Shown here: positions 22,775 through 34,114 of the stretch, one piece after another
Numbering within the stretch: the stretch's first letter is position 1
How the letters are laid out: each line of letters begins with the position of its first letter
NCBI RefSeq assembly: GCF_016808095.1
Contig: NC_068975.1
Coordinates: 22,265,501-22,329,500 of the forward strand
Origin: Vigna angularis
Taxonomy: Eukaryota > Streptophyta > Magnoliopsida > Fabales > Fabaceae
DNA: 64,000 nt
Direction of reading: 5' to 3'
The notes under the pieces: generated by a model
The model's database searches: none
Seen by the model: only the letters and a program-made list of their open reading frames with translations
What the model was told of the DNA's origin: nothing
Translations under genes and position numbers: made by a program

Positions 22775-23964
22775 AAACTTGCTTTAGTCTTGTACATTGC
22801 AAGTTTCCTTCTCTACTAGTCTTCTTTGCCACACTGTTTCATTTTCACACTGTAATCTGTCAAATCCTTTAAACTTTTCAAAATTCTGTAAAATTCTTAT
22901 TATCACCACTGCTTAAGAAAATTGCCATGTCTAAACATTCTCATCATTTCTCTGACCTTTATTTTTTCTTTTTTAATGAATGTACAAATCTAGTCTTATA
23001 GTTCAGGTTTTGATTTTGTGAACATGAATTAGACTTAAAGTTGATTTGTTTGTTAACTATATATCTAACATGTTTTATTTAACTAAACTAATCACTGCCG
23101 TGTTTTGAAATCAAAGGATATAAAATTTTAGGATATAGAGCATTTTTATTCTATTCAAGTTTTCAATATTTTTCCTACTTTTAGAGTGAAACAGAGTGAA
23201 TTTAAGAATTAGAGATTTATATCATTCCTATTCTCACGACATTGAATTATAATACAAATCAAATTAAATTATTATTTAGTATAATCTAGATCTAATTATC
23301 AATTAGGAGAAACTCAAGTTATAACATAAATTTAAACTTAAAAGAAAAATTAATGTTAAAGAATCTATTTAAAACTTAATTCAAATTGTATGTTTATAAT
23401 TAAGTTATAACTAAATTTTAAGGAAATGTATGCTCATAATTTTGTGAATTAAACTTTAAGAATTAAGCTTTCATTGACAAAGAATAAACAACATGAAAAA
23501 AGAAGAAAATTATAAAAGAAAAGATAAACGTATTAGTGTGTGTGTATATATGTATATATATAAATATAATTATCTCCTATAATTGAACCTTAAAAATTTA
23601 AAGGATTTCGTAAATAATACATTAAAAAAGTAAGATTATTTGAAATGATAATAAAAAAAATACATAATTTTCGTTTAATTTTCAAAAAGGAGATACTTCA
23701 AAGTACTATAAAAGTGAAAAGAATATACATTCCAAAATATACATATATAGATATATTTAATTTCAAAATACATGACAACATTGCATCTCTTTAATCTCTA
23801 ACCTTTATTTATGGGCAGTCCATTCTCTTATTGTGTATCACATTATTCTATGTGGATAACTAAACATAAACCATATATAAGGATAAACTTGTTTATTTTT
23901 ATAAAATTATGTGACATATTTTTATTATAAAGATCCTAATTAAATCAAGTTCTAATAATTAAGT
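22775..23964. other. 3' end of transporter gene and AT-rich spacer
   Basis: The first 200 bp or so are probably the 3' untranslated region, with T-rich and AATGAA-like signals near 22975. The rest is AT-rich spacer up to the nested transposon block. No gene or clear repeat was recognised. Confidence 0.4.
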
Positions 23965-24601
23965 CATACTGTGAGGACCTGAAAATAGAGCCCAATGGAG
24001 TGCCTTAAGTTAATAGGACCGAACTTAAAACAAAAAGGGTTTTTCAAACCTCCTGGTCCATTAACTCCAGCACACCACTTTCTCTCTCTAAGAACTCAGT
24101 TCTTCATTTTCTCTGCCTTCTCTCTACCATATCTTTGCCTTCTCTCTTCCAGCCCACTTCACTGAGCCACTGGATTTTTGTTTAGGTGACGCCAAAACAT
24201 CCGCAGCGTAGAGAGCTTCAGAACCATCCGATCAGTTTCGGATTCTAAGTCGGGCATTGTTCGGGTTCTCGCTGTGAGGGGCACTGTCGCAACCGGAATC
24301 GCGACGGGACGACGATCCGAAAAATAAAACGAATTTTGAAAAAAAGACTTGGAGTCGCCACCATAGTTTATTCTGGAAAACTACGGAAAAACCATAAAAT
24401 GATAAGGCATGGTCTGCAAAAATGAGATTCTAAGTTCGGGAGTCGGTTACGTGTAGGGAAGGTATTAGCACCCTACAACGCCTGCCCTAAGACAGTACCT
24501 TTAACTAAATATGCGAATATGATGTGGTTTTCAAAATATGTAACTATCCCCTAAAATAAAATTATAAAGAAACAAAAATGTATTTTTTTAGTTTTTTGGG
24601 C

Positions 24602-24832
24602 CCGACAAGGATTGACCTTGCTCCTACGTATTCTCATTAAGAATGAGAAATCAGGGTTCCGTAGTTCTTTTAGAAACTGCTTGAAAATATTGTTTGAAAA
24701 ATTGTTTAGAAAATTTGTTTGGAAAATGATTATGGATAAATTTGGATTTTTAGGGAAATGAACCTGACAAGGACTGGCCTTGCTCCTACGTATCTCCACT
24801 TTTGATGGAGAATCAAGGATCACGTAGTTCTG
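24602..24832 (+). repeat. Two copies of a structured LTR block
   Basis: Copies at 24602-24667 and 24766-24832 share CAAGG(5 nt)CCTTG, then GCTCCTACGTAT, a variable hairpin and a closing CGTAGTTCT. The variable hairpin is TTCTCATT/AATGAGAA in the first copy and TCTCCA/TGGAGA in the second, so the bases differ but the pairing is kept. Confidence 0.75.
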
Positions 24833-24937
24833 GCTAGCAATATTGATTGTTGTTTGAAAATGTGGATGTTTTTAGTTTTTGAAGATTTTTATATTTTTTG
24901 GTATTTTTTTTTATGTAATATTTAGATTTTTTTGCGT

Positions 24938-25215
24938 AATGAGCACTAGGCTGATGCGTACGATCGCACGAGCACTCATACGGCTTTTTCTTTGTTTTTT
25001 ATTGTTTTGCATAATGAGTACTAGGCTGATGCGTACGATCGCACGAGCACTCACACGGCTTTTTTATTATTTTTTATTGTTTTGCGAAATGAGTACTAGG
25101 CTGATGCGTACGATCGCACGAGCACTCATACGGCTTTTTTTTGTTTATTTTATATTTTGGGTAACGAGTACTAGGCTGATGCGTACGATCGCACAAGTAC
25201 TCGTACCGATATTTA
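24938..25215 (+). repeat. Four 75-bp tandem hairpin units in the solo LTR
   Basis: 'actaggctgatgcgtac' recurs at 24945, 25020, 25095 and 25170, an exact 75-bp spacing. Each unit has outer arms (ATGAGTACT against AGCACTCAT, or variants) and an inner stem TGCG/CGCA around TACGAT, separated by T-rich linkers. The plus-strand open frame 24879-25232 is only this repeat read through and is not counted as a gene. Confidence 0.9.
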
Positions 25216-25679
25216 TTATTACATGTTTTTAAAGTTTTATATTTTTTATTTTTTTTATTAAGAAAGAGAGATGAGTTGAAATATCTATGACGTAAAAATA
25301 TCAAAAAGCATAGGATAAAATTGTGGTAGAAAATAGGATAAATTTATAAACTAAAAAATGATCAAAATGAATATAAGTAGAATGAAAAGAAAATGTGTAC
25401 CTTGTTAAAGATTTGAAAGATGAAGCAAGACTTTGCTTGTAATAAGTTGTGAGAAGAGGTTGATTGATGGTGAAGAAGATGAATTTGTAGTAGAAATGTG
25501 GTATGGGATTTACTATGTATAGAGGGATTAGGAAATAGTAAAATGTGAGAGAAAAATGAAGTAGAGTTTTGGGATGGAATGAAGAGATTTTGAGAGAGAA
25601 GAGATGGATATTATGTAATTTTTGTGTGTGTGAAGTGAAGAGAATGTAGGTATTTATAGAGTTAAGGATGAAGAAAGTT

Positions 25680-26170
25680 GATGAATAAAAATAATATAAT
25701 AAGTTGGTGGAAAATTTAGATGAAATAAAATATAATAAAAAAAGATGAATAGAAAAAGTTAATGTGGAAATTAAGTGAAAGAAATAATATAAAAAGTTGG
25801 TGGAGAAAGTAGGTAAAATAAAATATAGTGAATAGTAAAAGTTAATGTGGAAAATAAGTGAAAGAAATAATATAAAAAGTTGGTGGAGAAATTAGGTATG
25901 GAAATTAAGTGAAAGAAATAATATAAAAAGTTGGTGGAGAAAGTAGGTAAAATAAAATATAGTGAATAGTAAAAGTTAATGTGGAAAATAAGTGAAAGAA
26001 ATAATATAAAAAGTTGGTGGAGAAATTAGGTGTGGAAATTAAGTGGAAGAAATAATATAAAAAGTTGGTGGAGAAATTAGGTGAAATAAAATATAGTGAA
26101 TAGTAAAAGTTAATGTGGAAAATAAGTGAAAGAAATAATATAAAAAGTGGGTGGAGAAATAAGGTGGAGA
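25680..26170 (+). repeat. AT-rich tandem repeats, about 134-bp higher-order period
   Basis: 'aagtgaaagaaataatataaaaagttggtgg' type words repeat many times. The longer unit beginning 'agtgaatagtaaaagttaat' recurs at about 25827, 25961 and 26095. The array lies inside the Ogre/Tat-like solo LTR. Confidence 0.85.
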
Positions 26171-27371
26171 AAAATGGATAATAAAAAATGTTGATAGAGA
26201 AGATATAATTAAAAAATGTAAGTGGAATAATTAGAAAAGTTGATATATAAAAATTAATATGGAAATGATGTGGAAAAAGTAAATGAAAAAGGTAGATGAT
26301 GTGGAGGGTGAGGTGGATGGTGATGTGGAGAATGGGGTGTGATAAGAAAAGATGGGTGGTGAGGAAGTAAAAAAAGTGAGATTATTTTGGGCCATTGGAT
26401 TAAGTGTTTAAAAGAAAATTTGGGGGTGCAAAAAGTAAAATAAATAGTATTTTTCATTTTGGTTTTTTTTTATGTTTTTTTTTATTTATTTTTGTGATGA
26501 ATTATATTTACCCAGACGAAATTGGGTATTGACAGGCACTGTTAGAGATTCTAGTGGGTTGTACTGCTCAACTTCAAGGTAAGGGGAGCTAGCTTCTTTT
26601 CTATGGGTTGTATGAACAATACATGTGCTGAAATCTGTAATATTCTGCTGTTTGGATTATATTTTAAGTTTTGAGTGTATGAAATGGTACGTACTGTCAT
26701 GATCGTTGTGAATCTATGAAACTGTGTTGTGATGTTTGGAATTGATTTGGATGGGTTTGGAATTGTTATAATTGATCAATTGGAAGTGAGTGAAGTGTGA
26801 AATTTGTATAACCTTGGTTGGATAGAAAATTTGGAGCTTCTATAGTTCTTAGGTCACTGTGAGAGGAAGTGAGGTAGTGACTTTGAGTACTGGAGGTTGT
26901 GGGTGTGTTTGGGCTGTTTGGGTAGCTCAGATAGGTCAATTTGGACTTGTTAGGAATCTCAAAATGGTCTAAAACGAGTTAGAAGTATTAGAATTGGGTT
27001 TGGGTCCCTAAGTTATTGATTTTGGTGTTCTAAGATAGAAATTGAGTCTAAATCACTTTAGAATTGTAGTAGGAACGTTTATAATCATCTAGACAAGTGT
27101 AATTAGGTGTAATACAGGAATTAGGGGTGTTAGAAGTTGATAAAAGGGCCTAGAATTGGTAAAGTGTGTGTGTGTTGCATAATTCTGCATAATTCGTGTT
27201 CTGCAGATTATGCAGACTCGTTATGCAAGCTGTCTCGCATAGCGAGACCCTGTAGAGAATGCTAACTGTTTGAGTCATTCGCTATGCGAGTTAGTGCGTT
27301 GTGCGAATGACCAGAGGGTGCTGCTCTCTGTTTGTGGATTCGCCTGGTGAATCCTGTCGCTATGCGACTGG

Positions 27372-27914
27372 TAGGGATGGCAATTTTACCCGCGGGCACG
27401 GGTATCCGCGGGTAAAATTCGCGGCAGGTAGTAACTATCCGCAGATATTTACTACCCACGGGTAACGGGTAGCGGGTATTTTAATACCTGCTTCTAAATG
27501 GGTCGGGGTAGTATACTACCCGCCCGGCGGGTACCCGCTATCTGCGAAAAATTAAAAAAAAATTATATATTTTTTAATTAAATTAATTAAAAATAAAATA
27601 AAATTATATTTTATCAGGTTAAATTTAATTAAAATTAAATTTTAATTTATATTTAATTTAATTTAATTTATATTATATATATATATATATATATTTTGTA
27701 ATTTTATTTAAATTTTATTTTAAATATGTATTAAATATTTCTTTTTTATTTTTTGCGGGTATCCGCAAGTACCCGCGGGTTTTAAAATACCCGCGGGTAT
27801 TTTTTAAACGGGTGCCCGGCGGATAGCAGGTCGGGTAGCGGGTACAATTTTATCCGGCGGGTCGGGTTGCAGGTAGGCACTACCCGTGCCCGACCTGACC
27901 CGTTGCCATCCCTA
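27372..27914. mobile_element. hAT-type MITE, copy 1
   Basis: The 543-bp unit has terminal inverted repeats TAGGGATGGCAA/TTGCCATCCCTA. It is flanked by the perfect 8-bp repeat GCGACTGG (27364-27371 and 27915-27922), the size hAT transposases make. Subterminal sequence is rich in CCCGCGGGTA words, and the centre is AT-rich. No coding sequence is present. A second copy is at 55342-55810. Confidence 0.85.
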
Positions 27915-28170
27915 GCGACTGGTGGTGGTCTGTAAGATCCTTGAAAATATTTGTTAGTTACTAGAAAAAAAAAAATTAGTGAATAGTAAATTGTGAATAG
28001 TAAAAAGTGAATAGTAAAAAAAAAATTATTTTTGGAAAGGATAAGTGTTACACGTAGCTTTGAGATCAGAATTCACCAATTTGCAAATAAAAAATTATTT
28101 TTTCAATAGTAAAATGAATAAAAAAATGAATAGTAAAAATGAATAGTAAAAATGAATAGTAAATTTTTTT

Positions 28171-28183
28171 ACTATAAATAGCC
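28171..28183 (+). promoter_or_regulatory. LTR TATA box
   Basis: The sequence actataaatagcc lies 240 bp into the 3.05-kb solo LTR, a plausible U3 promoter position. It would place the RNA start near 28200, upstream of the GTAAGG box and the hairpin arrays. Confidence 0.55.
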
Positions 28184-28549
28184 AAGGGGGGGAGGCTGGA
28201 AATTTACACCAAAATTCTAGAGAAATTGTGAGAGAAGAGAGTTGGAGTAAATTCTAGTTGAAGAGGGGAAATTCTGGAAGTTTCTCGAGAACGGTTTAAG
28301 AAGAGGAAACTAAGTCTGGAATAGAGGTAAGGGGAGCTAACTTTGAGTATTTCCCTTTGTATTATCTTGAGTCTTGAATATGCTATATTTTGCTTTTGTC
28401 TGATCTTAAATCTTGAATATGGAGTATTTTGTTTCTGTATGATCTTGAATTTAAATGAGAGTATGCTTTTGTGTTGATATCCAAGTGTGATAGTTGTAAA
28501 ATGTGATGTTGATTATGTTATGCCATTTGTATGTTATTAGTTGTTTATT

Positions 28550-29300
28550 TTTGTATTTTGGAAGGATTAGAAATTGTCTATCCGGCTCTACTAGATTCAA
28601 TTTCTTGTTTCCCCAAACATTTTATTGCTTTCCTTATTTATTTTTATTGTATTTTGGAAGGATTAGAAGTTGTCTAACCGGCTCTGCCAGATTCAACTTC
28701 TTGTTTCCCCAAACTATTTATTGCTTTACTTATTTATTTTATTGCATTTTTGGAAGGATTAGAAGTTTTCTAACCGGCTCTGCCAGATTCAACTTCTTGT
28801 TTCCCCAAACATGTTAATGTTCGTGTTATTTAATTATATTGTATTTTTGGATGGATTAGAAGTTGTCTAACCGGCTCTGCCAGATTCAACTTCTTGTTTC
28901 CCCAGACATGTTAATGTTCGTGTTATTTAATTATATTGTATTTTTGGATGGATTAGAAGTTGTCTAACCGGCTCTGCCAGATTCAACTTCTTGTTTCCCC
29001 AGACATGTTAATGTTCGTGTTATTTAATTATATTGTATTTTTGGATGGATTAGAAGTTGTCTAACCGGCTCTGCCAGATTCAACTTCTTGTTTCCCCAGA
29101 CATGATAATGTTCGTGTTATTTAATTATATTGTATTTTTGGATGGATTAGAAGTTGTCTAACCGGCTCTACCAGATTCAACTTCTTGTTTCCCCAGAAAT
29201 TTTATTGTCTTATCTATTTTTTTATTGCATCTTTGTGGAAGGATGAGAAGTTGTCTAACCGGCTCTGCCAGATTCAACTTCTTGTTTCCCCTGAATTTTT
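28550..29300 (+). repeat. Eight tandem hairpin units of about 96 bp
   Basis: 'ggattaga' recurs at about 28564, 28660, 28757, 28852, 28948, 29046, 29142 and 29240. Each unit holds AGAAGTTG, then a 21-base loop with CCGGCTCTG, then CAACTTCT and TTGTTTCCCC. The first unit instead has AGAAATTG with CAATTTCT, so both arms changed together. Confidence 0.92.
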
Positions 29301-30319
29301 ATATTAATATTATTTTGATGGTAAGGGCAACTAATTATTTTTGTATGAATTTATAAATATACGAATGTTGAACTGGTGTTCTCTTGCGAAACTGTTTTAT
29401 GACTTTTATTATATTGGGTGTTATAACTGAAACTGTTAAATTGTACATGTTGAGATGCGATGAATTTATTGAATGAGTTTGTTGGCTGAAATTGATCTTG
29501 TTGGAAGGTCTGGAGTAAGGGTTCTGTAATTGCTTATATATGAGTATTAAATAGATATACAGATACTGTTTGAGGTTGTTGTGAGAGGAAGTAAAAATAT
29601 TAAAATTAGGCATTTTAGATTTAGAGCATAAGACAACAAGGTAGATAAATTAAATAAATAAATTGATTAATTATTGAGGGCCTCCGTTTGTTGGTAGGAT
29701 AGAGGAACCTTAAAAACCTGAGTTGGCACATCCCTGATCATAGAGCAGCCCTGGCCTGGTCCAGTCAGTTGTGACTAGTCATATGTGCTGGCGTCGAAGG
29801 TGAGTTTGATGCGTTCAGACATTTGGGTCCTCTCCGGTGACCAATTGGAGTAAAGAAAAATTTCTACTAGGATGAAAATAAAATAAAACAAGTTGATTGT
29901 AGATGCATAATATTATCATGGTAAAAATTTCATATATATTTTATTTATTATTACATTGAGCCCAGACTTTAATATGTAGTTCCTACGATATGTTGATATA
30001 TTTTGGTTGATCCATGATCTTTGTTTGGTGAAAATATGTTGAGTCATACTCGTTATGGGCAAAATGAGTTTATAATATGAAGCATAATATATGGTAATAT
30101 GTTTAATTTATTGATACCAAAACGGGTTATTATGAATTCTTGATTAAAGAATGAACATGATTGAGTTAGGTGGATAAGAGGGTATGAATTGTTGGTTTTA
30201 TGAAATGTTGGAGTGGATATGAGAAATCATTACTTATGAAATGATGTTTACTACCGGGAGTAGTATGTTCGAGTTATACCATGAGAGTTTGGTATGAGCA
30301 AAGTAACACCTGAGGTTTA

Positions 30320-30495
30320 TGAAAGCAGGCAGAAAGTAGTCTGACCATAAGGCTTTGACATAAACATATGATTCGTAAGTTATATAGAAGCAGGCAGAGA
30401 GGGGTCTGACCATAAGGCTTCAGAAAGTAAGACATAGTATATAAGTGAGGCTTAAGGAAGCAGGCAAAGAGCGGTCTGACCATAAGGCTTCATGA
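30320..30495 (+). repeat. Three tandem hairpin units of about 62 bp
   Basis: 'gcaggcagaga' and 'gtctgaccataaggctt' recur three times, near 30325, 30389 and 30449. Arms are AAAGC/GCTTT in the first copy and GAAGC/GCTTC in the other two. Confidence 0.85.
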
Positions 30496-32164
30496 GTAAG
30501 CATGGTACACTTGTAAGATTTATGGAAATGGGAAAGATGACTTTGATAATGACGAATTAATGACATCGGAATAATGATATTTTATCAATTGCAGAAATAC
30601 GTGATTAAAATATTTTTATTACAAGTTTAATGATTTTATGATAAGGTTGGCTTACCCTTATTTGTTTGTACTATGATCATATAACTCATGTTATATGTGA
30701 TTAGATAATGTTGCAGATGCGGTTGAACAAGCTTAGAGATGAGAGAGATGCGGGGAAAAACTTTCAGGGATTTTTGTAAAAAGAATAAATTTGTATTGGG
30801 AAGATTATGTTGTGTAAAACTTATAAGTTGAAATTTCAATGGTGAAGACTATATTGTTTAAAGTTTGTAAGTTTGGCATTGTACTTTGGATTAAATGAAA
30901 TAAAGTTTGATTGTTTATAAGAGATATCAAATTAATTTAGTCTCTACTATCAGTAATACCCTTTAAAATAGTAGGGTGTTACATGGTCTGGGACTACTGC
31001 CCATTTAATTCGAAAGGCGAGTGGGGCGCATAGCGAGAGCTTTAGGGGGGTTGGTCTCTGTCTAGGCTCTCGCATAGCGACCTGGGTGCGCTATGCGAGA
31101 GGTTGAAAGTCTAATGCATGCTGCGAGTTAATTCGCATGGCGAATTAGAGGGTGCGCTATGCGAGACCATCCTATCTCGCCTTGCTAATGGGGTGCGCTG
31201 TGCAAACCCTTTTGGGTCCAGTCTTCTCTTTTGCTCTTGTTTTGGGTGAACCAAGTGTGTGGAATAATTGAAATGCATAGTATGATGGTAGTAATGTTAT
31301 TGAACTAATAATATGTGATGGTATGAAACATGTTTGGTGGTTGAATGTAACAAGTATGGTTTATGGACGTAATTCCATGGATCTCAAAGGGAGGTTACAT
31401 GGTGGTGCCCTTAATGTTTAGAATGATTTGCATGGTAGCTCAGTCTTGGGGGTTTTCTTGACGCTTCAATGGTCTTTCATTCTCAAGTAGAGAGGATTGA
31501 TCCATGTGGTGAGGAGTAGCAGGAGGTCCTAGTCTTGGGTGCTTCTAGTATGGCCCAAGGTGAGTGATAACGGACTAACCTCGTGAGTGTGGTAGGGTGA
31601 AACCCATTGGCAATGGTTTTGCAAAGCAGTAGAGGCCACCACGAGTGCATAACCCGCCATAGCTCGACAATCATTCTAAGTTCGGACGAGTCAAGTTTAA
31701 GTGCAACAAGTCGTGTGTGTGAAGTGTAGTGTATATGTCTTTATTTGCATATTGTGTGTGGATGTTATAACATGATTTTTATATCTATCTCACCCTTGAC
31801 TGTGTGTTTGTGTTTGCTTGGGTATGCTTTTCTTTTGCAATGATCATCCACTTGGATGTGAACAGAGGCGGACGAGGTGCCTTTGGAGCAGGCTTTGGAG
31901 GAAGACGATGCTACTGCCTAGTCTCCTTAGGATTCTCTTAGTATTTCTTGTACTTTGGATTACTATTTAGTTGTTAAGGATTTCTCTGTGATTCCTATCC
32001 TTTTGAAATACTCTATTTGCGTTTAAGTTTTAAATTACGACTCATATTTGGGATGACTGTAAGCTTGACAACTTTATTTACAGTCTACTCTAACTCTTCT
32101 CTTTTATTTAAATGTGGACTTACTATGTTATATACTTCTATATAATCTGGGATGTTACACATAC

Positions 32165-33370
32165 ATTTTACATATAATCATTCAATCAAGAACAAGCAAT
32201 TTTTTAGGAATTGACATTATTTAGACTCAATTTTTTGAAAAACATGTATTGAATTAAATACGTATGAAGTCATACATCTATCATATAATTCTTTGTAGTA
32301 GATTTGAGAAAAAATAATTGTTGTGGTTCCACTTAACTCACATCTATCATGAGAAGGTTATTATTTCAATTGTAAGCATAGTTACACTTGTTCTCTTTCA
32401 AACCAAAGTCTCATTATAGAAACCTCTTTAAACTCTCTTCACCTTAACTTCATTTTTAGTTTAGTAGAGTTAGGATAACTTATCAATAGGTACTCTCACT
32501 CAAAGCATACCCTAACACTTGAATAATGAAGTAATTCTCCTTTGAGTTACCCTCGTTCATGTCACAAACAAACATAATAACATTCATAGATTATAAAAAA
32601 TATTTTTCTTCCAATTTCAAAATCTTTTTATAGAGCACACTCACGTTCAACATGAGAACAAGTGCTCAGCGTCAGTCCATTGCCACCCGCACCAATAAGT
32701 CATAGCCCAACATCGAGACCACTGAAGCTCTCTGTTAAATGAGGGTTTAATGTTCCCTGTAATGCCCAACACCCCAAATCTGTAGAGTTTAGTGTCAAGT
32801 GAGCACCCAATGACTTTTATGTGGCATATAATGCTAGGAACCCCTGAAACTCATTGTCAAAAGGGCACCTACCAGTACCTAAGTGGCACCCAACACCATA
32901 CCAAATATCAAATTTCCAACTTTTGTGTGTATCAAATTGGTCCAACGATCTATTGAGCAATTTATCCTGTCTTCAATCCTTAAAATAAGTAATATTTGAC
33001 TCAAAATATCCTTATATAGTATTCATCCAATTTGATAACATCATACTTAAAAAATCATTTTTTCTTAAGTCTTAATCAAATTTTATTAATGCATACACAC
33101 ATCACTTATCAACCAATTAAATCACTTCATCACATATGACAAGCCAACTAAGAAATCATTCAATTCACTCACTTGCACATATCACACACATATTTACACT
33201 TGAGCAAAATAAAAATTATAGGCTTCCCTTGCTTTTAGAAGAAAACTCTCTAACTCAAGGTTATTTCTTAGAGCTCTATTCCTCGTATACAAATAAAACT
33301 CTAAATGAAAATCTAAGTATATTGTTATTATTACAAACAAAGAGAGTTTCACTTTGAGCTATTTTGAGTC
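32165..33370 (-). repeat. Degenerate LTR-like sequence, minus orientation
   Basis: It shares phrases such as 'gtagagttaggataa' and 'cacttgaataatgaag' with the block at 44820-46600. It contains iterated GCACCCAAC/CACCCAACACC words at 32650-32900. On the minus strand near 33207-33226 it has a worn version of the AAGGTAAGGGAAGC box. No ends or target repeat were found. No coding sequence was seen. Confidence 0.4.
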
Positions 33371-34114
33371 AAATGCAACTCAAAATAACAATTGACCTTA
33401 AATAAACACAAAAAATTATATATTTTTTATTTTGATCGGATGAATGATTAAAACTATCTTCTTAGGATTAGTTCTTTTATTTTTTATTTTTGAAATAATG
33501 AAGAGAGAATTGAAAAAAAAGTAAAAAAAAAAAGTTATAGAAAAAAATATGGTTGTTTTCATATGAAACTCGTTTAATAAAATTTTTATTTGTATCATTG
33601 ACTTTTTATCAATAAAATAATTGAATCATCTTTTAAAAATCATCGTTAATTTTAAATTATTTTTTAGATCATTACAAATTATATTATAAAATAAAAAAAT
33701 TACTTATTCTTAAATTATATTTTGTTTGTTTTTCCTTTCGAAATAAGTATAATTTAGTTTCATTATTTATTTAATTATTTTACTCAGATTTTAATTTTAT
33801 TTTTAATTTTTAATTTTTCCTGCTTTTTAAGAAAATATATTTTAGTTCTTTTAGTTTTTCTATAAAAACAAAATAAGCTAGAAAATTTCTCGAAATTCGG
33901 TCTTCCGGATTTGGAGAATTTTTTTTCCAAAATATATTATTTTAAGAAAAAAAATCAAAATTCAACGTGTTTAGTTGTTTACATTAGATTCAATGTTAAA
34001 TGAAATTGTCAACCACAACCAAAGAAACTTTATTGTCAACTTTTCATTCTGAAAGTTATCATCGACAAATAAACACCCCAAATCAAACACATTTATCAAA
34101 ATTTAACTTTTACA
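33371..34114. other. AT-rich spacer and upstream region of the small membrane-protein gene
   Basis: A/T homopolymer-rich sequence with no recognised coding part. No clear TATA box stands out immediately upstream of 34115. Confidence 0.45.

Larger units (their letters stand above)
24285..26534 (+). mobile_element. Solo LTR, Ogre/Tat-like, nested
   Basis: The ends TGTCGCAACC and GGGTATTGACA are flanked by the 5-bp repeat GGCAC (24280-24284 and 26535-26539). The 2,250 bp have no coding potential. The opening, with its GCGACGGGACGACGA stretch and GACTTGGAGTCGCCACC, resembles LTR starts of Ogre/Tat-type gypsy elements as I remember them. It contains two diverged copies of a structured block (24602-24667, 24766-24832), four 75-bp hairpin units (24938-25215) and a run of AT-rich repeats (25680-26170). 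Confidence 0.8.
27931..30983 (+). mobile_element. 3.05-kb solo LTR with hairpin arrays, nested
   Basis: The ends TGTAAGATCC and GGGTGTTACA are flanked by TGGTC (27926-27930 and 30984-30988). A TATA box 'actataaatagcc' at 28171-28183 implies plus-strand transcription. The box GAGGTAAGGGGAGCTAAC follows at 28324-28341. Next come eight units of about 96 bp (28550-29300) and three units of about 62 bp (30320-30495). No gag or pol is present, so this is a solo LTR of a large gypsy-type family. It sits only eight bases right of the MITE's target repeat. Confidence 0.85.
23970..32159 (+). mobile_element. Outer solo LTR-like element hosting three nested insertions
   Basis: The ends are TGTGAGGACC and GGGATGTTACA, flanked by the perfect 5-bp direct repeat CATAC (23965-23969 and 32160-32164). 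Removing the nested units 24285-26534, 27372-27914 and 27931-30983 with their target repeats leaves about 2.3 kb with no gag or pol. This suits a solo LTR, or a short non-coding LTR-type element. The remaining sequence carries the box CAAGGTAAGGGGAGCTAGC at 26575-26593. It also carries repeated CTATGCGAG/CTCGCATAG words at 27210-27370 and 31010-31210. Long LTRs of this sort belong to large legume gypsy elements, but the family is not identified here. Confidence 0.8.

Noticed and set aside
24945..25210. Regularly spaced repeats considered as a CRISPR array
   Set aside because: This is plant nuclear DNA; the units are direct tandem repeats with near-constant linkers, not unique spacers, and lie within an LTR.
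24879..25232. Repetitive 117-residue plus-strand frame with a recurring MSTRLMRTIARA unit
   Set aside because: It is the 75-bp tandem repeat read in a frame that stays open because 75 is a multiple of three. It lies in a solo LTR with no coding role.
27372..27914. CCCGCGGGTA clusters considered as a CpG island or promoter
   Set aside because: They are the subterminal parts of a MITE with clear inverted ends and an 8-bp target repeat.
28503..28817. Repetitive frame with recurring GRIRSCLTGSARFNF
   Set aside because: This is the hairpin array read through; later units of the same array break the frame.
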